NCBI RefSeq assembly: GCF_030580955.1
Contig: NZ_JAUQON010000004.1
Coordinates: 496,001-560,000 of the forward strand
Source of the DNA: Hymenobacter convexus
GTDB taxonomy: Bacteria > Bacteroidota > Bacteroidia > Cytophagales > Hymenobacteraceae
DNA length: 64,000 bases
Direction: 5' to 3'
The notes under the pieces were generated by a model, which made no database searches, had not been told where the DNA came from, and worked only from the letters and a program-made list of their open reading frames with translations. The translations under genes and the position numbers were made by a program. This document shows positions 1-8,507 of this stretch, piece by piece (position 1 is the first letter of the stretch; each line of letters begins with the position of its first letter).

Positions 1-1
1 C

Positions 2-1552
2 GAAGTAGTGCTAAGCGCCGATGGCGACGCCGACCCGGCTAGCACGCGCCGCAAAAACCGCCGCATCCTGTTCATTCAGAACGGCATCCACCCCGGCGAG
101 CCCGAGGGCATCGACGCCAGCATGATGTTGGTGCGCGACCTTATACAGCAAAAGTCGCTGCAGAAGCTGCTGGCCGGCGTCACGGTCGTCATCGTGCCCG
201 TTTATAACATTGATGGCATGCTAAACCGCAACTCCACCACCCGCGTGAACCAGAACGGGCCGGCCGCTTACGGCTTTCGGGGCAATGCGCGCCACCTGGA
301 TTTGAACCGCGACTACATCAAGCAGGAGTCGCGCAATGCCCGCTCGTTTGCCCAGCTTTTCCAGAAGTGGCAGCCCGATGTTTTCGTCGAAACGCACACC
401 TCGAACGGGGCCGACTATCAGTACACCATGACGCTCATTGCCACCCAGCACAGCAAGCTGGCGCCGGCGCTGGGCAGCTACCTGCAGGGCCAAATGCTGC
501 CGGCTTTGTACAAGAGCATGGAGCAGAAAAAGTGGCCCATGACGCCCTACGTGGACTTCGAAGGCCGCACGCCCGAGAGCGGGCTGCAGGCGTTTCTGGA
601 GTCGCCGCGCTACTCTACCGGCTATGCAGCCTTGTTCAACACCATCGGCTTCATGCCCGAAACGCACATGCTCAAGGCTTTCGCGCCCCGTGTGCATTCA
701 ACGTATGATTTCCTGAAGACCGTGCTCGAAACCGTGGGCGAGCAGGCGCCCGCCTTGGCCGCCGCCCGCGCCAAAGCTGCGGCCGACATGGCCGCCCAAA
801 CCACTTTCCCCCTCACCTGGGCCCTGGACGACAGCCAGCACGAAACCGTGCAGTTCCGCGGCTACGAAGGCAAGACCAAGCCCAGCGACGTGAGCGGCCA
901 GCCCCGCCTGTACTACGACCGTGCCGCGCCCTTCGTCCGGCCCGTGAAGTACTTCAACACCTTCAAAGCCACCACCACAGCCGCCCGTCCCACCGCCTAC
1001 ATCATCCCCAAAGCCTGGGTGGAAGTGGCCGACATCCTGCGCCGCAACGGGGCCACGCTCGAACCGCTGACCCGCGAGGTGACCGTGCCCGTCGAAACAT
1101 ATTATTTCGAGGATTTCAAGACTACCCCCAAACCCTTCGAAGGCCACTACGTGCACAGCCAAGTAAGCCTGCGCACCGCGCCCGAAACCACCGTCTTCCA
1201 TCCCGGCGACCTGGTGGTGTACCTCACCGGCGCCGCACCCATTCGCTACCTCATGGAAACGCTAGAGCCCCAAGCCACCGACTCCTTCTTCGCCTGGGGC
1301 TTTTTCGACAGCGTGCTCCAGCAAAAGGAGCATTTTTCGGACTATGTGTTCGAAGACCTTGCCGCCGACCTGCTGCGCCGCGAGCCCGCCCTGCGCGAGC
1401 GGCTGGAAAAGCTCAAAGCCGGCAACCCGTCCTTCGCCGCCAACGGTCCGGCCCAGCTCGAATGGGTGTACCAGAACTCGGCCTACCACGAGCCCGGCCA
1501 CAACCGCTACCCGGTGGCGCGATGGCTGGGCACCGGGCGCGTGGGCGAGTAG
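2..1552 (+). CDS. M14-family zinc carboxypeptidase (5' end outside window)
   Basis: The reading frame is open to the left edge, so the N-terminus is missing; the first usable GTG at position 8 is internal. The N-terminal part visible here carries the M14 zinc motif HPGE (His and Glu ligands) about 30 residues in. A later ETHTSNGAD segment probably supplies the third, histidine ligand, and FMPETHML is a candidate for the catalytic glutamate region. The last ~250 residues form an additional C-terminal region without a motif I recognise. Such proteins are usually exported peptidases that trim C-terminal residues; the signal peptide cannot be checked because that part is missing. It ends in a convergent arrangement with the next gene, with a palindrome between them. 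Confidence 0.85.
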   Translation, partial: EVVLSADGDADPASTRRKNRRILFIQNGIHPGEPEGIDASMMLVRDLIQQKSLQKLLAGVTVVIVPVYNIDGMLNRNSTTRVNQNGPAAYGFRGNARHLDLNRDYIKQESRNARSFAQLFQKWQPDVFVETHTSNGADYQYTMTLIATQHSKLAPALGSYLQGQMLPALYKSMEQKKWPMTPYVDFEGRTPESGLQAFLESPRYSTGYAALFNTIGFMPETHMLKAFAPRVHSTYDFLKTVLETVGEQAPALAAARAKAAADMAAQTTFPLTWALDDSQHETVQFRGYEGKTKPSDVSGQPRLYYDRAAPFVRPVKYFNTFKATTTAARPTAYIIPKAWVEVADILRRNGATLEPLTREVTVPVETYYFEDFKTTPKPFEGHYVHSQVSLRTAPETTVFHPGDLVVYLTGAAPIRYLMETLEPQATDSFFAWGFFDSVLQQKEHFSDYVFEDLAADLLRREPALRERLEKLKAGNPSFAANGPAQLEWVYQNSAYHEPGHNRYPVARWLGTGRVGE

Positions 1553-1570
1553 TTTCCTTTTTTGCCGTTT

Positions 1571-1653
1571 GTCATCCTGGGCGCAGCGAAGGACCTTATC
1601 ATCGCTGTGTAGTTTGCAACGGTGATAAGGTCCTTCGCTGCGCCCAGGATGAC
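1571..1653. repeat. Intergenic palindrome, family A
   Basis: Two arms of about 32 bases starting GTCATCCTGGGCGCAGCGAA pair almost perfectly around a short unique loop. Both arms carry the same G:C change relative to other family A copies (CCTGGGCGC instead of CCTGAGCGC). It sits between two convergent genes and could act as a bidirectional terminator. Confidence 0.9.
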
Positions 1654-1673
1654 AATATAGTTGGTGTCGCTTT

Positions 1674-3461
1674 TTACTCCACTGCCAGGGTGCGGCTGGT
1701 TTGCTCATCTCCGGCCTGCACGCGCAGGTGATAGAGGCCGGGGGCCAGGCCCAGCAAGGGCAGTTCGGCCGTGGTGCCCAGGCCGGAAAGGGATAGCTGG
1801 AGCGTGCGCACCACCCGCCCCAGGCCATCGGCCAGCGTGAGGGTGGCGGCAGCGCCCGGCACGGCCGGCACCCGCACGGTGGCCGCCGCCCGCGCCGGAT
1901 TGGGCCATACGGCCACGGCGCCCAGTCGCGCCGAAGCGCGCGTGGCCAACCCCACCGGGTCGGCCAGCGAGGCGAGGAAGAGCACGGAAGGCCGAACGGG
2001 CACCCGCACGAATACATTGCCAAAAAAGGCCGGGCCCCCAATGGTGCCGGCCACGTGCACAGTGGCCCCTGCCACGGCCACGGCATTGCCCTGGTCGCGG
2101 TTGGCGCTGCCGGCTGCCTGGGCCCAGGCAAAAGCGCCGGTGCTGCCCGCATCGGCCAGGCGGGCCACGAAGGCATCGGTTTCGATAATGCCCTGGTTGG
2201 GCACGGGGTTGCTGTTGGTGAGGGTGGTGTTGCCGAAATCGGCTTGCAGGCTCTGGAAATTGCCGGTGAGGTACACGCTGCTTCCTTTGGCGGCCACGGC
2301 CGTGGCCAGGTCGTTGAGCGGCCCGCCGGCCCGCTGCCCCCACACCACCGTACCCGCGCTGCCAGTGTCGGTGAGCTTGGCCACGTAGGCGTCGGTCGTG
2401 GTGGTGGGGCCCGCGTTGTAGAAGGTAGCGCTGCCGATTTGCGTATCGGTGCCATCGAAATGGCCGGTCAGGTACAGGCTGTTGCCGCTCACGGCCAGGG
2501 CTTCGCCCCGGTCGTTGCCGCGGCCGCCCAGGCGCTGCGCCCAGGTGTATTGGGCCGTGGTGCCGGTGTCGGTGAAGCGGGCCACGTAGGCGTCGTCGGT
2601 ACCGGCGCTGCTGCCGCTGTTGATGAGGCGGATGCTGCCCAGCGCCAACTGGCTGCTGCCGAAGGTGCCCGCCACGTAGGCCCCGGTGGCAGTGGCCACC
2701 AGCGCGTTGGCGTAGTCGAACCCCGTGCCGCCGAAGCGCTGCGCCCAAGAATAAAAGCCGAGCGTGCCCGCGTTCACGAGCTTGGCCACAAAGCCGTCGC
2801 TGCTGTAACCGGTGCCGGCGTTGGTGAGAGTGATGCCGCTGGCGCCGCAACTGAGGGAGGCGCCGTGAAACTGGCCGGAAATGTACACGTCGTTGCCGCG
2901 CACGGCCACGGCCTTGCCCTCGTCGTAGCTGGGGCTGCCGGCCTGCTCGGCCCAGTCGAAGGTGGCTGAGGTGCCGAGGTCGGTGAGCTTGGCCACGAAG
3001 GCATCGGTGGTGACGGGCGGAGGCGTGGGGCCGGCATTGGTGAGCAAGCTGTTGCCGATGAGCATAGTACGACTGGAAAACGTGCCCACCACGTACACGC
3101 TGCGGCCCCGCAGGGCAATGGCGTTGGCTACGTCTTCATCGTTGCCGCCGCCCTGCACCGCCCACACAATGCCGGCCGCCGGGGTCCATTTGGCCACGAA
3201 AAAATCGGCGGTGCCGGGGCTGGTGAGCAGCGCCGGCCCCAGGCTGATGGTGCCCGAAAAGTAGCCCGTCAGAAACACGTTGCCCGCCGAATCGGTGGCC
3301 ATGGCCCGCACCCCCGACAGCTCGTTGGCCCCGAAGGCGGCCTGCCAGGCCGGTGCCTGCGCCCGCGCGGCAAATCCACTTATTGCCAGCAGGAACGCCA
3401 GTACCAACGCCCGTACTCCCCGCCTGTTTCTTTCATTCAACCCTTGTAAAAAGTCCGCCAT
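1674..3461 (-). CDS. SBBP-repeat protein with T9SS C-terminal sorting domain
   Basis: A 595-residue exported protein. The start was set at the ATG giving MADFLQGLN, because a typical signal peptide (hydrophobic segment ending AARAQ) follows within 35 residues. The body holds at least six tandem repeats of about 55-65 residues with the pattern DAYVAKLTDTG...WAQR.GG..ND...AVA..G..VYLTG.F, which matches SBBP/beta-propeller-like repeats. The last ~80 residues (WPNPARA...VRVP...LADGLGRVV...LGLAPGLYHLRV) are a type A sorting domain of the type IX secretion system, so the protein should be released from or attached to the cell surface. Its ligand is unknown. The gene stands alone, convergent with the carboxypeptidase. 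Confidence 0.9.
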   Translation of the reverse strand: MADFLQGLNERNRRGVRALVLAFLLAISGFAARAQAPAWQAAFGANELSGVRAMATDSAGNVFLTGYFSGTISLGPALLTSPGTADFFVAKWTPAAGIVWAVQGGGNDEDVANAIALRGRSVYVVGTFSSRTMLIGNSLLTNAGPTPPPVTTDAFVAKLTDLGTSATFDWAEQAGSPSYDEGKAVAVRGNDVYISGQFHGASLSCGASGITLTNAGTGYSSDGFVAKLVNAGTLGFYSWAQRFGGTGFDYANALVATATGAYVAGTFGSSQLALGSIRLINSGSSAGTDDAYVARFTDTGTTAQYTWAQRLGGRGNDRGEALAVSGNSLYLTGHFDGTDTQIGSATFYNAGPTTTTDAYVAKLTDTGSAGTVVWGQRAGGPLNDLATAVAAKGSSVYLTGNFQSLQADFGNTTLTNSNPVPNQGIIETDAFVARLADAGSTGAFAWAQAAGSANRDQGNAVAVAGATVHVAGTIGGPAFFGNVFVRVPVRPSVLFLASLADPVGLATRASARLGAVAVWPNPARAAATVRVPAVPGAAATLTLADGLGRVVRTLQLSLSGLGTTAELPLLGLAPGLYHLRVQAGDEQTSRTLAVE

Positions 3462-3612
3462 ATCGAATCTGGAGCGCCAATAATTAACCGAAAGGCAATT
3501 GGTGGTTTTCAACTTTGTAAAGCTGACCGCACCATCAATGCGTTTGCGAAGCTAATGCCACTCAGACGTAGGCCCGCTACGGAATGCTCAACTACTACCG
3601 AAGCGTCAAGCG

Positions 3613-4107
3613 CTAATTCAACTGGTGCCAACCCCAGCGCAACAGCACGAAGCTGCCCCAGCCCACCAGCGCCCCAATAGCGGACAGCGCCACCAGCAAC
3701 ACCAGAATCAGGCCCCGGCCGCTGCCGCGGTGCCGGCCTTCGGCGTAGTGGCGGCGCAGCAGGGCCACGTTGCGCTCGTTGCTTTTGTAGGCGAAGTCGA
3801 AGACATTGCCGAGAATGGGAATGGCGCCCACCACGGTATCGAGCAGGATATTGAGGGCCATGCGCACCACCACGGCCCCGCTGGCCCCGTGCCGAAACAT
3901 GGTCAGCAGCAGTGCCACCGATACCACGGTGGTCGACACATCGCCCACGATGGGCAGCAGCCCCAGCAAGGGGTCGAGCCCGAACCGGAAGCGGGTGCCC
4001 GGCAGCCGGAACTGGCTGTCCATGAGCTTGGCAATGCGCTCGACCCAGCGCAGGCGCTCATCGGCATCGAAGGTGGCGGGGACGGCGGTTTGGGGGCGGG
4101 GCAGCAT
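3613..4107 (-). CDS. DUF4112 membrane protein
   Basis: A 164-residue protein. The ATG at 4107 is preferred over the TTG at 4167 because the conserved region begins soon after it. DUF4112 features are visible: a helix with ERIAKLMDSQFRLPGT, a hydrophobic segment around LDPLLGLLPIVGDV, another at LNILLDTVVGAIPILGNVFDFAYKSNERN, and a final membrane helix (LILVLLVALSAIGALVGW). The family is widespread but its function is unknown. It lies 79 bases downstream of the COG4705 gene start-to-end and runs in the same direction, so co-transcription is possible. Confidence 0.85.
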   Translation of the reverse strand: MLPRPQTAVPATFDADERLRWVERIAKLMDSQFRLPGTRFRFGLDPLLGLLPIVGDVSTTVVSVALLLTMFRHGASGAVVVRMALNILLDTVVGAIPILGNVFDFAYKSNERNVALLRRHYAEGRHRGSGRGLILVLLVALSAIGALVGWGSFVLLRWGWHQLN

Positions 4108-4186
4108 AGGCGCAGGCTTTCGGGGCAGTACGTAATTCAGGCCCGGAGGACTGCCATTGCGGCGCAAAACCGAATATCAGCGGGGC

Positions 4187-4948
4187 TTAATGGGTGATTG
4201 CCGAGGCGGCATCAGCCGCGGCTATTGGCTTGTGGCGAAACGTTTCGTACAGCACCAGCGCCACCAGCAGCCCAAACAAAACCAGCGACGAACCCTGCGT
4301 GCCCAATCCTAATCCCTGTTTCTCGGTGGGCTTGGTCAGCAGGTCGCCAAAGGTGGCCCCGAAGGGCCGCGTGAGCACAAACGCCACCCAGAACAGCAGC
4401 ACCCGCGAAACGCTGGTGAAGTAATAAGCCAGCACCAGCACCGCCAGCAGGCTGCCAATCAACAAAGCCCCGCCGCCGAAACCCAGCCCGGAATCATCGG
4501 CCAGAAAATCGCCCAGCGCCGTGCCCAACGTGTTCGACACCAGAATGGCCACCCAGTAAAACACCTCGCCCGTACGCGTCTTGATTTCGGTGACGGACAG
4601 CGACTTCTCGCGCAGCCACCACAACCCCAGCACCAGCCCCAGCAACGACACCAGTATCAGCGAGCCGGTGGCGTAGCCCAGGCCCAGCGTGCGGTCCATG
4701 TAGTCCGACATGGTGGTACCGGCCGTGCTGGTAGCCAGAATAGTGGCCCAATACAGCGCCGGAATGTAGCGCGAAACGGCCAACTGCCCCGCCAGCACTA
4801 CCAGAAAGAAGCCGATGAGAATGAGCGAGCTGGCCCCGTAGCCCACCTTCATGGTTTGGGCCAGTAGGTCGCCGGCGGTTTCGCCCAGCGTGGTGGCACA
4901 AATCTTCATTATCCAGAACAGCAGGGTGACTTGGGCAATTTTGTTCAT
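4187..4948 (-). CDS. COG4705-type polytopic membrane protein
   Basis: A 253-residue protein starting at MNKIAQV; the longer upstream frame is rich in polar, unconserved codons and is rejected. It has about eight hydrophobic helices and an internal repeat in which each unit carries a motif like T[LT]GETAGDLLAQT, TAGTTMSDYMDRT, TLGTALGDFLADD and PFGATFGDLLTKP followed by a glycine-rich LG.G. segment. This fourfold pseudo-repeat is characteristic of the uncharacterised COG4705 membrane-anchored family. Transport or enzymatic activity is not known. Confidence 0.85.
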   Translation of the reverse strand: MNKIAQVTLLFWIMKICATTLGETAGDLLAQTMKVGYGASSLILIGFFLVVLAGQLAVSRYIPALYWATILATSTAGTTMSDYMDRTLGLGYATGSLILVSLLGLVLGLWWLREKSLSVTEIKTRTGEVFYWVAILVSNTLGTALGDFLADDSGLGFGGGALLIGSLLAVLVLAYYFTSVSRVLLFWVAFVLTRPFGATFGDLLTKPTEKQGLGLGTQGSSLVLFGLLVALVLYETFRHKPIAAADAASAITH

Positions 4949-5060
4949 CGGAATGATTGGGATGTGAGGAGGGCGCGAATATCCGCTTTCTTCCTGTTGT
5001 TTTTCTGTGGCCTTAAGCCGTTGACAAGGGCTGAACAAGCCACTTCCTCCCACAACTGAA

Positions 5061-5107
5061 AAGCAAAAAGCCCCACGTACTACACGTACGCGGGGCTTTT
5101 TGCTTGC
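5061..5107. terminator. Bidirectional intrinsic terminator
   Basis: A perfect hairpin (AAGCAAAAAGCCCC-GTAC ... GTAC-GGGGCTTTTTGCTT) with A/T tracts on both sides. It lies just downstream of the minus-strand AAA ATPase gene and upstream of the COG4705 gene, so it should end the vWA-AAA transcript. Confidence 0.85.
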
Positions 5108-5118
5108 ATAGCCGACTA

Positions 5119-6663
5119 CTACCGGCGGCGCGGCTTCTCTTCATCGTCCTCGTCGTCGTCATCCTCACCGAAGCTGGGCATGGTGAACATTGAGGACAGC
5201 AAGTCCTTGAACTGCGCGCCGGCCGTGAGGCGGTTGCGCGAAATCAGGCTGTGCTCGCTCAGGCCGTGGAGCAGGAATTCCATCAGGAAGTAGGTGTGTT
5301 CGGGCGTCTCGTTGGGATGCAACTCGGTCACGATGTCGCGCAGGCCGGGCACGTTGTCGAGGGCCTTGCGGTAGTCGGCCGTGCTGGCGTCGTGCAGCAA
5401 ATCCAGCGTGTTGCCGTTGCCAAACCACTCCTGCACCGTCTTGTAGGGCGACACCCGATTTTTGAGCTTCTTGCTCTTGTCTGGGTCGGGGAAGTACTGT
5501 AGGAACAGCGTGCGAATAGCCTTGCCCATCAGCTTTTCGGCCACGATGCCCGCGCCCTCCTGCTCGCCCTCGTACACCAGCTCCACCTTGCCCGTCACGG
5601 CGGGCACGGCCGAAATGAAGTCGCCCAGGCGCACGTAAGTGTTGCTCTCGCCATTCACCAGCGCCCGGCGCTCGGCGCCCGCAATCACCTGCTCGTAGGC
5701 CGAGATGGTGAGGCGGGCCGACACGCCCGACTTGGCGTCCACGAACTCGGAGCCGCGTGCTTCGATGGCCACCTGCTCCACCAGGTCGTGAATGACTTCG
5801 TTGCTCGTCACCATGCCCTTCTGCTCGTCCTTGATGCGGGCCTCCTGCTTGGTGATGCGCTTGCCGATTTCAATGGATTTCGGGTAGTGCGTGATAATCT
5901 GGGCGTCAATCCGGTCCTTGAGCGGCGTCACAATGCTGCCGCGGTTGGTGTAGTCCTCGGGGTTAGCGGTGAACACGAACTGGATATCCAACGGCAGTCG
6001 CACCTTAAAGCCGCGAATCTGGATGTCGCCCTCCTGCAGAATATTGAACAGCGACACCTGGATGCGCGCCTGCAGGTCGGGCAATTCGTTAATTACGAAA
6101 ATGCCCCGGTGCGCGCGCGGAATCAGGCCGAAGTGAATCACCCGCTCGTCGGAGTAGGGCAGCTTTAGCGTGGCGGCTTTGATGGGGTCGGCGTCGCCGA
6201 TGAGGTCGGCCACCGACACGTCGGGAGTCGCCAGCTTCTCGGTGTAACGCTCGTCGCGGTGCACCCAGGCCACGGGCGTTTCGTCGCCTTTTTCGGCAAT
6301 GAGGTTTTTGGCGAATACCGACAGCGGCTGCAGCGGGTCGTCGTTCAGCTCGGAGCCGGCCACCACGGGCATGTAGTCATCGAGCAGGTTGATGAGCAGG
6401 CGCGCAATGCGGGTTTTGGCCTGGCCGCGCAGGCCCAGCAGGTTGATGTGGTGCCCGGCCAGAATGGCGCGCTGCAGCTCCGGAATCACGGTTTCGTCGT
6501 AACCGTAGATGCCGGGAAAAACGTCTTCCTTCACGCGCAGCTTGCGAATGAGGTTTTCCCGCAATTCGGCTTTCACCGAGCGGGATTTGTAGGCCGACTT
6601 TTTCAGCTGACCGAGGGTGGTGATGTGGGCGAAATGGTTGGTTGGAAGCTGGTCGTTGGCCAC
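5119..6663 (-). CDS. AAA ATPase of the MoxR / magnesium-chelatase I-like type
   Basis: A 514-residue cytosolic ATPase with GTG as first codon. Walker A is GLRGQAKT (residues ~77-84). The Walker B equivalent reads IFVINE (~188-193), with Asn where most AAA proteins have Asp. A sensor-1-like TANPEDYTN follows around 232-240 and an arginine-containing lid region after it. The C-terminal tail is strongly acidic and then basic (EDDDDEDDEEKPRRR). MoxR-type ATPases work with vWA proteins to remodel or insert metal into partner proteins, and a vWA gene lies directly upstream in the same direction. The substrate is not evident. It is too long for MoxR proper and best matches the group annotated as magnesium chelatase. 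Confidence 0.85.
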   Translation of the reverse strand: MANDQLPTNHFAHITTLGQLKKSAYKSRSVKAELRENLIRKLRVKEDVFPGIYGYDETVIPELQRAILAGHHINLLGLRGQAKTRIARLLINLLDDYMPVVAGSELNDDPLQPLSVFAKNLIAEKGDETPVAWVHRDERYTEKLATPDVSVADLIGDADPIKAATLKLPYSDERVIHFGLIPRAHRGIFVINELPDLQARIQVSLFNILQEGDIQIRGFKVRLPLDIQFVFTANPEDYTNRGSIVTPLKDRIDAQIITHYPKSIEIGKRITKQEARIKDEQKGMVTSNEVIHDLVEQVAIEARGSEFVDAKSGVSARLTISAYEQVIAGAERRALVNGESNTYVRLGDFISAVPAVTGKVELVYEGEQEGAGIVAEKLMGKAIRTLFLQYFPDPDKSKKLKNRVSPYKTVQEWFGNGNTLDLLHDASTADYRKALDNVPGLRDIVTELHPNETPEHTYFLMEFLLHGLSEHSLISRNRLTAGAQFKDLLSSMFTMPSFGEDDDDEDDEEKPRRR

Positions 6664-6740
6664 GGAGGGTCGGAATTAGTTGAAAGTTTGAACTTGGGAA
6701 ATGTTGTGGGCGAAGCCACGCGTCAGCAAGGGCGAAAAAG

Positions 6741-6875
6741 CTATTGCGTAGCTCCACCCCATTCAGTGGGAATGAACCAATTCATTCCTAAAAACATGAG
6801 TGCTGTATAAAGGAGCGTAACAGCGGCCAGACTCAGAATGATAATGGTTCCTGTACGTCCGAAAAGCTTTCTCAT
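6741..6875 (-). CDS. Small 44-residue single-pass membrane protein
   Basis: ATG at 6875 and TAG at 6741 give a 44-residue peptide: basic start MRKLFGRTG, one hydrophobic helix (TIIILSLAAVTLLYTALMFLG) and a short tail ending in WGGATQ. It starts six bases after the vWA stop codon and ends 77 bases before the AAA start, all on the same strand, so it would be translated from the same message. Codon use is more AT-rich than in its neighbours. No homologue is recognised. The tight spacing and coherent membrane topology argue for a real gene. Confidence 0.6.
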   Translation of the reverse strand: MRKLFGRTGTIIILSLAAVTLLYTALMFLGMNWFIPTEWGGATQ

Positions 6876-6881
6876 GTCTAA

Positions 6882-7988
6882 TTACAGCGTCTTGCGGCGG
6901 TTTTTCTTATAGTCCTCGAACACCAGGTGGCCCAGCCCCTTCAGGCCCGAATAATACGCCTTGCCCTGGTTCACCTCCGTGAATTCCTCCACGAACTTCT
7001 GCAGATACGGGTCGGAGGTAATCATGAACGTGGTGATGGGAATCTTGACGCGGCGGGCGGCGGCGGCCAGGTTCAGCGTCTTGTTCACCACTTTGCGGTC
7101 GAGGCCGAAGGCGTTTTTGTAGTAGCCGTTGCCTTCCTTCAGGCAGGTGGGCTTGCCGTCGGTAATCATGAAAATCTGCTTGTTAGGCGTTTTGCGCTTG
7201 CGGAGCAGGTCCATGGCCAACTCCAGGCCGGCCACGGTGTTGGTGTGGTACGGGCCCACTTGCAGGTAGGGCAGGTCCTTGATTTCAATCTGCCAGGCGT
7301 CGTTGCCGAACACGATAACATCGAGGAAATCCTTGGGGTACTTCTGCTTCACGAGCTCGGCCAGGGCCATGGCCACTTTCTTGGCCGGCGTGATGCGGTC
7401 CTCGCCGTAGAGAATCATGGAGTGCGAGATGTCAATCATCAACACGGTGCTGGTCTGCGACTTGTGTTCGTTTTCGCGCACTTCCAGGTCGCCCTCGGTC
7501 AGCATGAACTCGCCGCTGTCCATGCCGTGGTTGAGCTGGGCGTTGCGGATGGATTCGGTCATCTGGATGGATTCCAACGAATCACCGAAGCGGAATTCGC
7601 GCAGGTCGGTGCTTTGCTCGTCGCCCTGGCCGGTGTGGGGCGTGTGGTGGTTGCCGGTGCTGCTTTTCTTCAGCTTGCCGAAAATCTCCTCCAGCGCCGA
7701 CTTGCGAATGCCCTGCTCGGTTTTGGGTGTAATCTTGAATTCGCCCTTTTGCTGCTCGTTCTCATCGATGTACCCCTTTTTCTTGAGGTCATCGATGAAA
7801 TTGCCCATGCCGTAGTTGTCGTCGGTGAGGCCGTACTGCTTGTCGAGCTCGTTGAGCCACGACAGTGCCTCGCCCACGTCGCCGCTGGTGATGGTAACGA
7901 GCTGCATGAATAGTTTAAACAACGACTCAAAGCCCTTTTCGGGCTGGTCTTCGGGCACAAAATCGCGGAAGCGGAAGCCAACGGCCAT
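6882..7988 (-). CDS. vWA-domain protein, partner of the AAA ATPase
   Basis: A 368-residue protein without signal peptide or membrane helix. The N-terminal half (1-180) is helical and charged. A von Willebrand factor A domain follows with a complete MIDAS: DISHS at 186-190, a Thr in GPYHTNT, and Asp in MITDGKPT. MIDAS domains bind a divalent metal and a protein ligand. In MoxR systems the vWA protein supplies the target for the ATPase, which is encoded downstream here on the same strand. The gene is divergent from DUF427. Confidence 0.88.
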   Translation of the reverse strand: MAVGFRFRDFVPEDQPEKGFESLFKLFMQLVTITSGDVGEALSWLNELDKQYGLTDDNYGMGNFIDDLKKKGYIDENEQQKGEFKITPKTEQGIRKSALEEIFGKLKKSSTGNHHTPHTGQGDEQSTDLREFRFGDSLESIQMTESIRNAQLNHGMDSGEFMLTEGDLEVRENEHKSQTSTVLMIDISHSMILYGEDRITPAKKVAMALAELVKQKYPKDFLDVIVFGNDAWQIEIKDLPYLQVGPYHTNTVAGLELAMDLLRKRKTPNKQIFMITDGKPTCLKEGNGYYKNAFGLDRKVVNKTLNLAAAARRVKIPITTFMITSDPYLQKFVEEFTEVNQGKAYYSGLKGLGHLVFEDYKKNRRKTL

Positions 7989-7990
7989 AA

Positions 7991-8130
7991 TGCTAGTGAT
8001 TAGTGATTAACGGTTAACGATTAATAGCCGTACGATGGGCGAGGCGCGTTAATCTGGATGTATACTGGCAAACACAGCGGCCGGGCCCAATGTTCATCTG
8101 GCGGGCCCCGCTTATTAATCATTAATCACT
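7991..8130. repeat. AT-rich inverted repeat in the vWA/DUF427 divergent region
   Basis: AGTGATTAGTGATTA at about 7995-8009 is matched in inverted orientation by TAATCATTAATCACT at about 8116-8130. The pair flanks the central part of a divergent intergenic region. It could be an operator or a remnant of a small repeat; nothing decides between these. Confidence 0.45.
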
Positions 8131-8146
8131 CACCCCATCCCACCCA

Positions 8147-8428
8147 ATGAAAGCCATCTGGAATAACACCGTCATCGCCGAGAGTGACAACACCGTGGTG
8201 GTTGAAAACAACCACTATTTCCCTGCCGATTCTATCAAAAAGGAGTTTTTTGAGGACAGCATCGCCCAAACCAGCTGCCCCTGGAAAGGCCGCGCCAGCT
8301 ACTACTCGCTGAACGTGAACGGCGAGAAAAACAAAGACGCCGCCTGGTACTACCCCGAGCCCAAAGACGCCGCCAAAGAAATCAAAGGCCGCGTGGCGTT
8401 CTGGAAAGGCGTAAAAGTGGAGAAGTAG
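8147..8428 (+). CDS. DUF427 domain protein
   Basis: A 93-residue cytosolic protein that is entirely DUF427: KAIWNNTVIAESDNTVVVE, YFP..SI...F, SCPWKGRASYYSL and AAWYYPEPK...I.GRVAFW. The family has a small beta-rich fold and no proven activity. It is divergent from the vWA operon and convergent with the endonuclease-like gene. Confidence 0.92.
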   Translation: MKAIWNNTVIAESDNTVVVENNHYFPADSIKKEFFEDSIAQTSCPWKGRASYYSLNVNGEKNKDAAWYYPEPKDAAKEIKGRVAFWKGVKVEK

Positions 8429-8449
8429 GGCTTTTATTGGGCTTTCATC

Positions 8450-8492
8450 AAAACGGTCATGCTGAGCGCAGCCAAAGCATGACCGTTTTTTT
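8450..8492. terminator. Short family B hairpin acting as terminator
   Basis: AAAACGGTCATGCT pairs with AGCATGACCGTTTT, followed by a run of T. The loop keeps only GAGCGCAGCCAA of the longer family B palindrome, so this appears to be a shortened copy. It lies between convergent genes. Confidence 0.8.
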
Positions 8493-8507
8493 ACTTCTCA
8501 AATCGGG

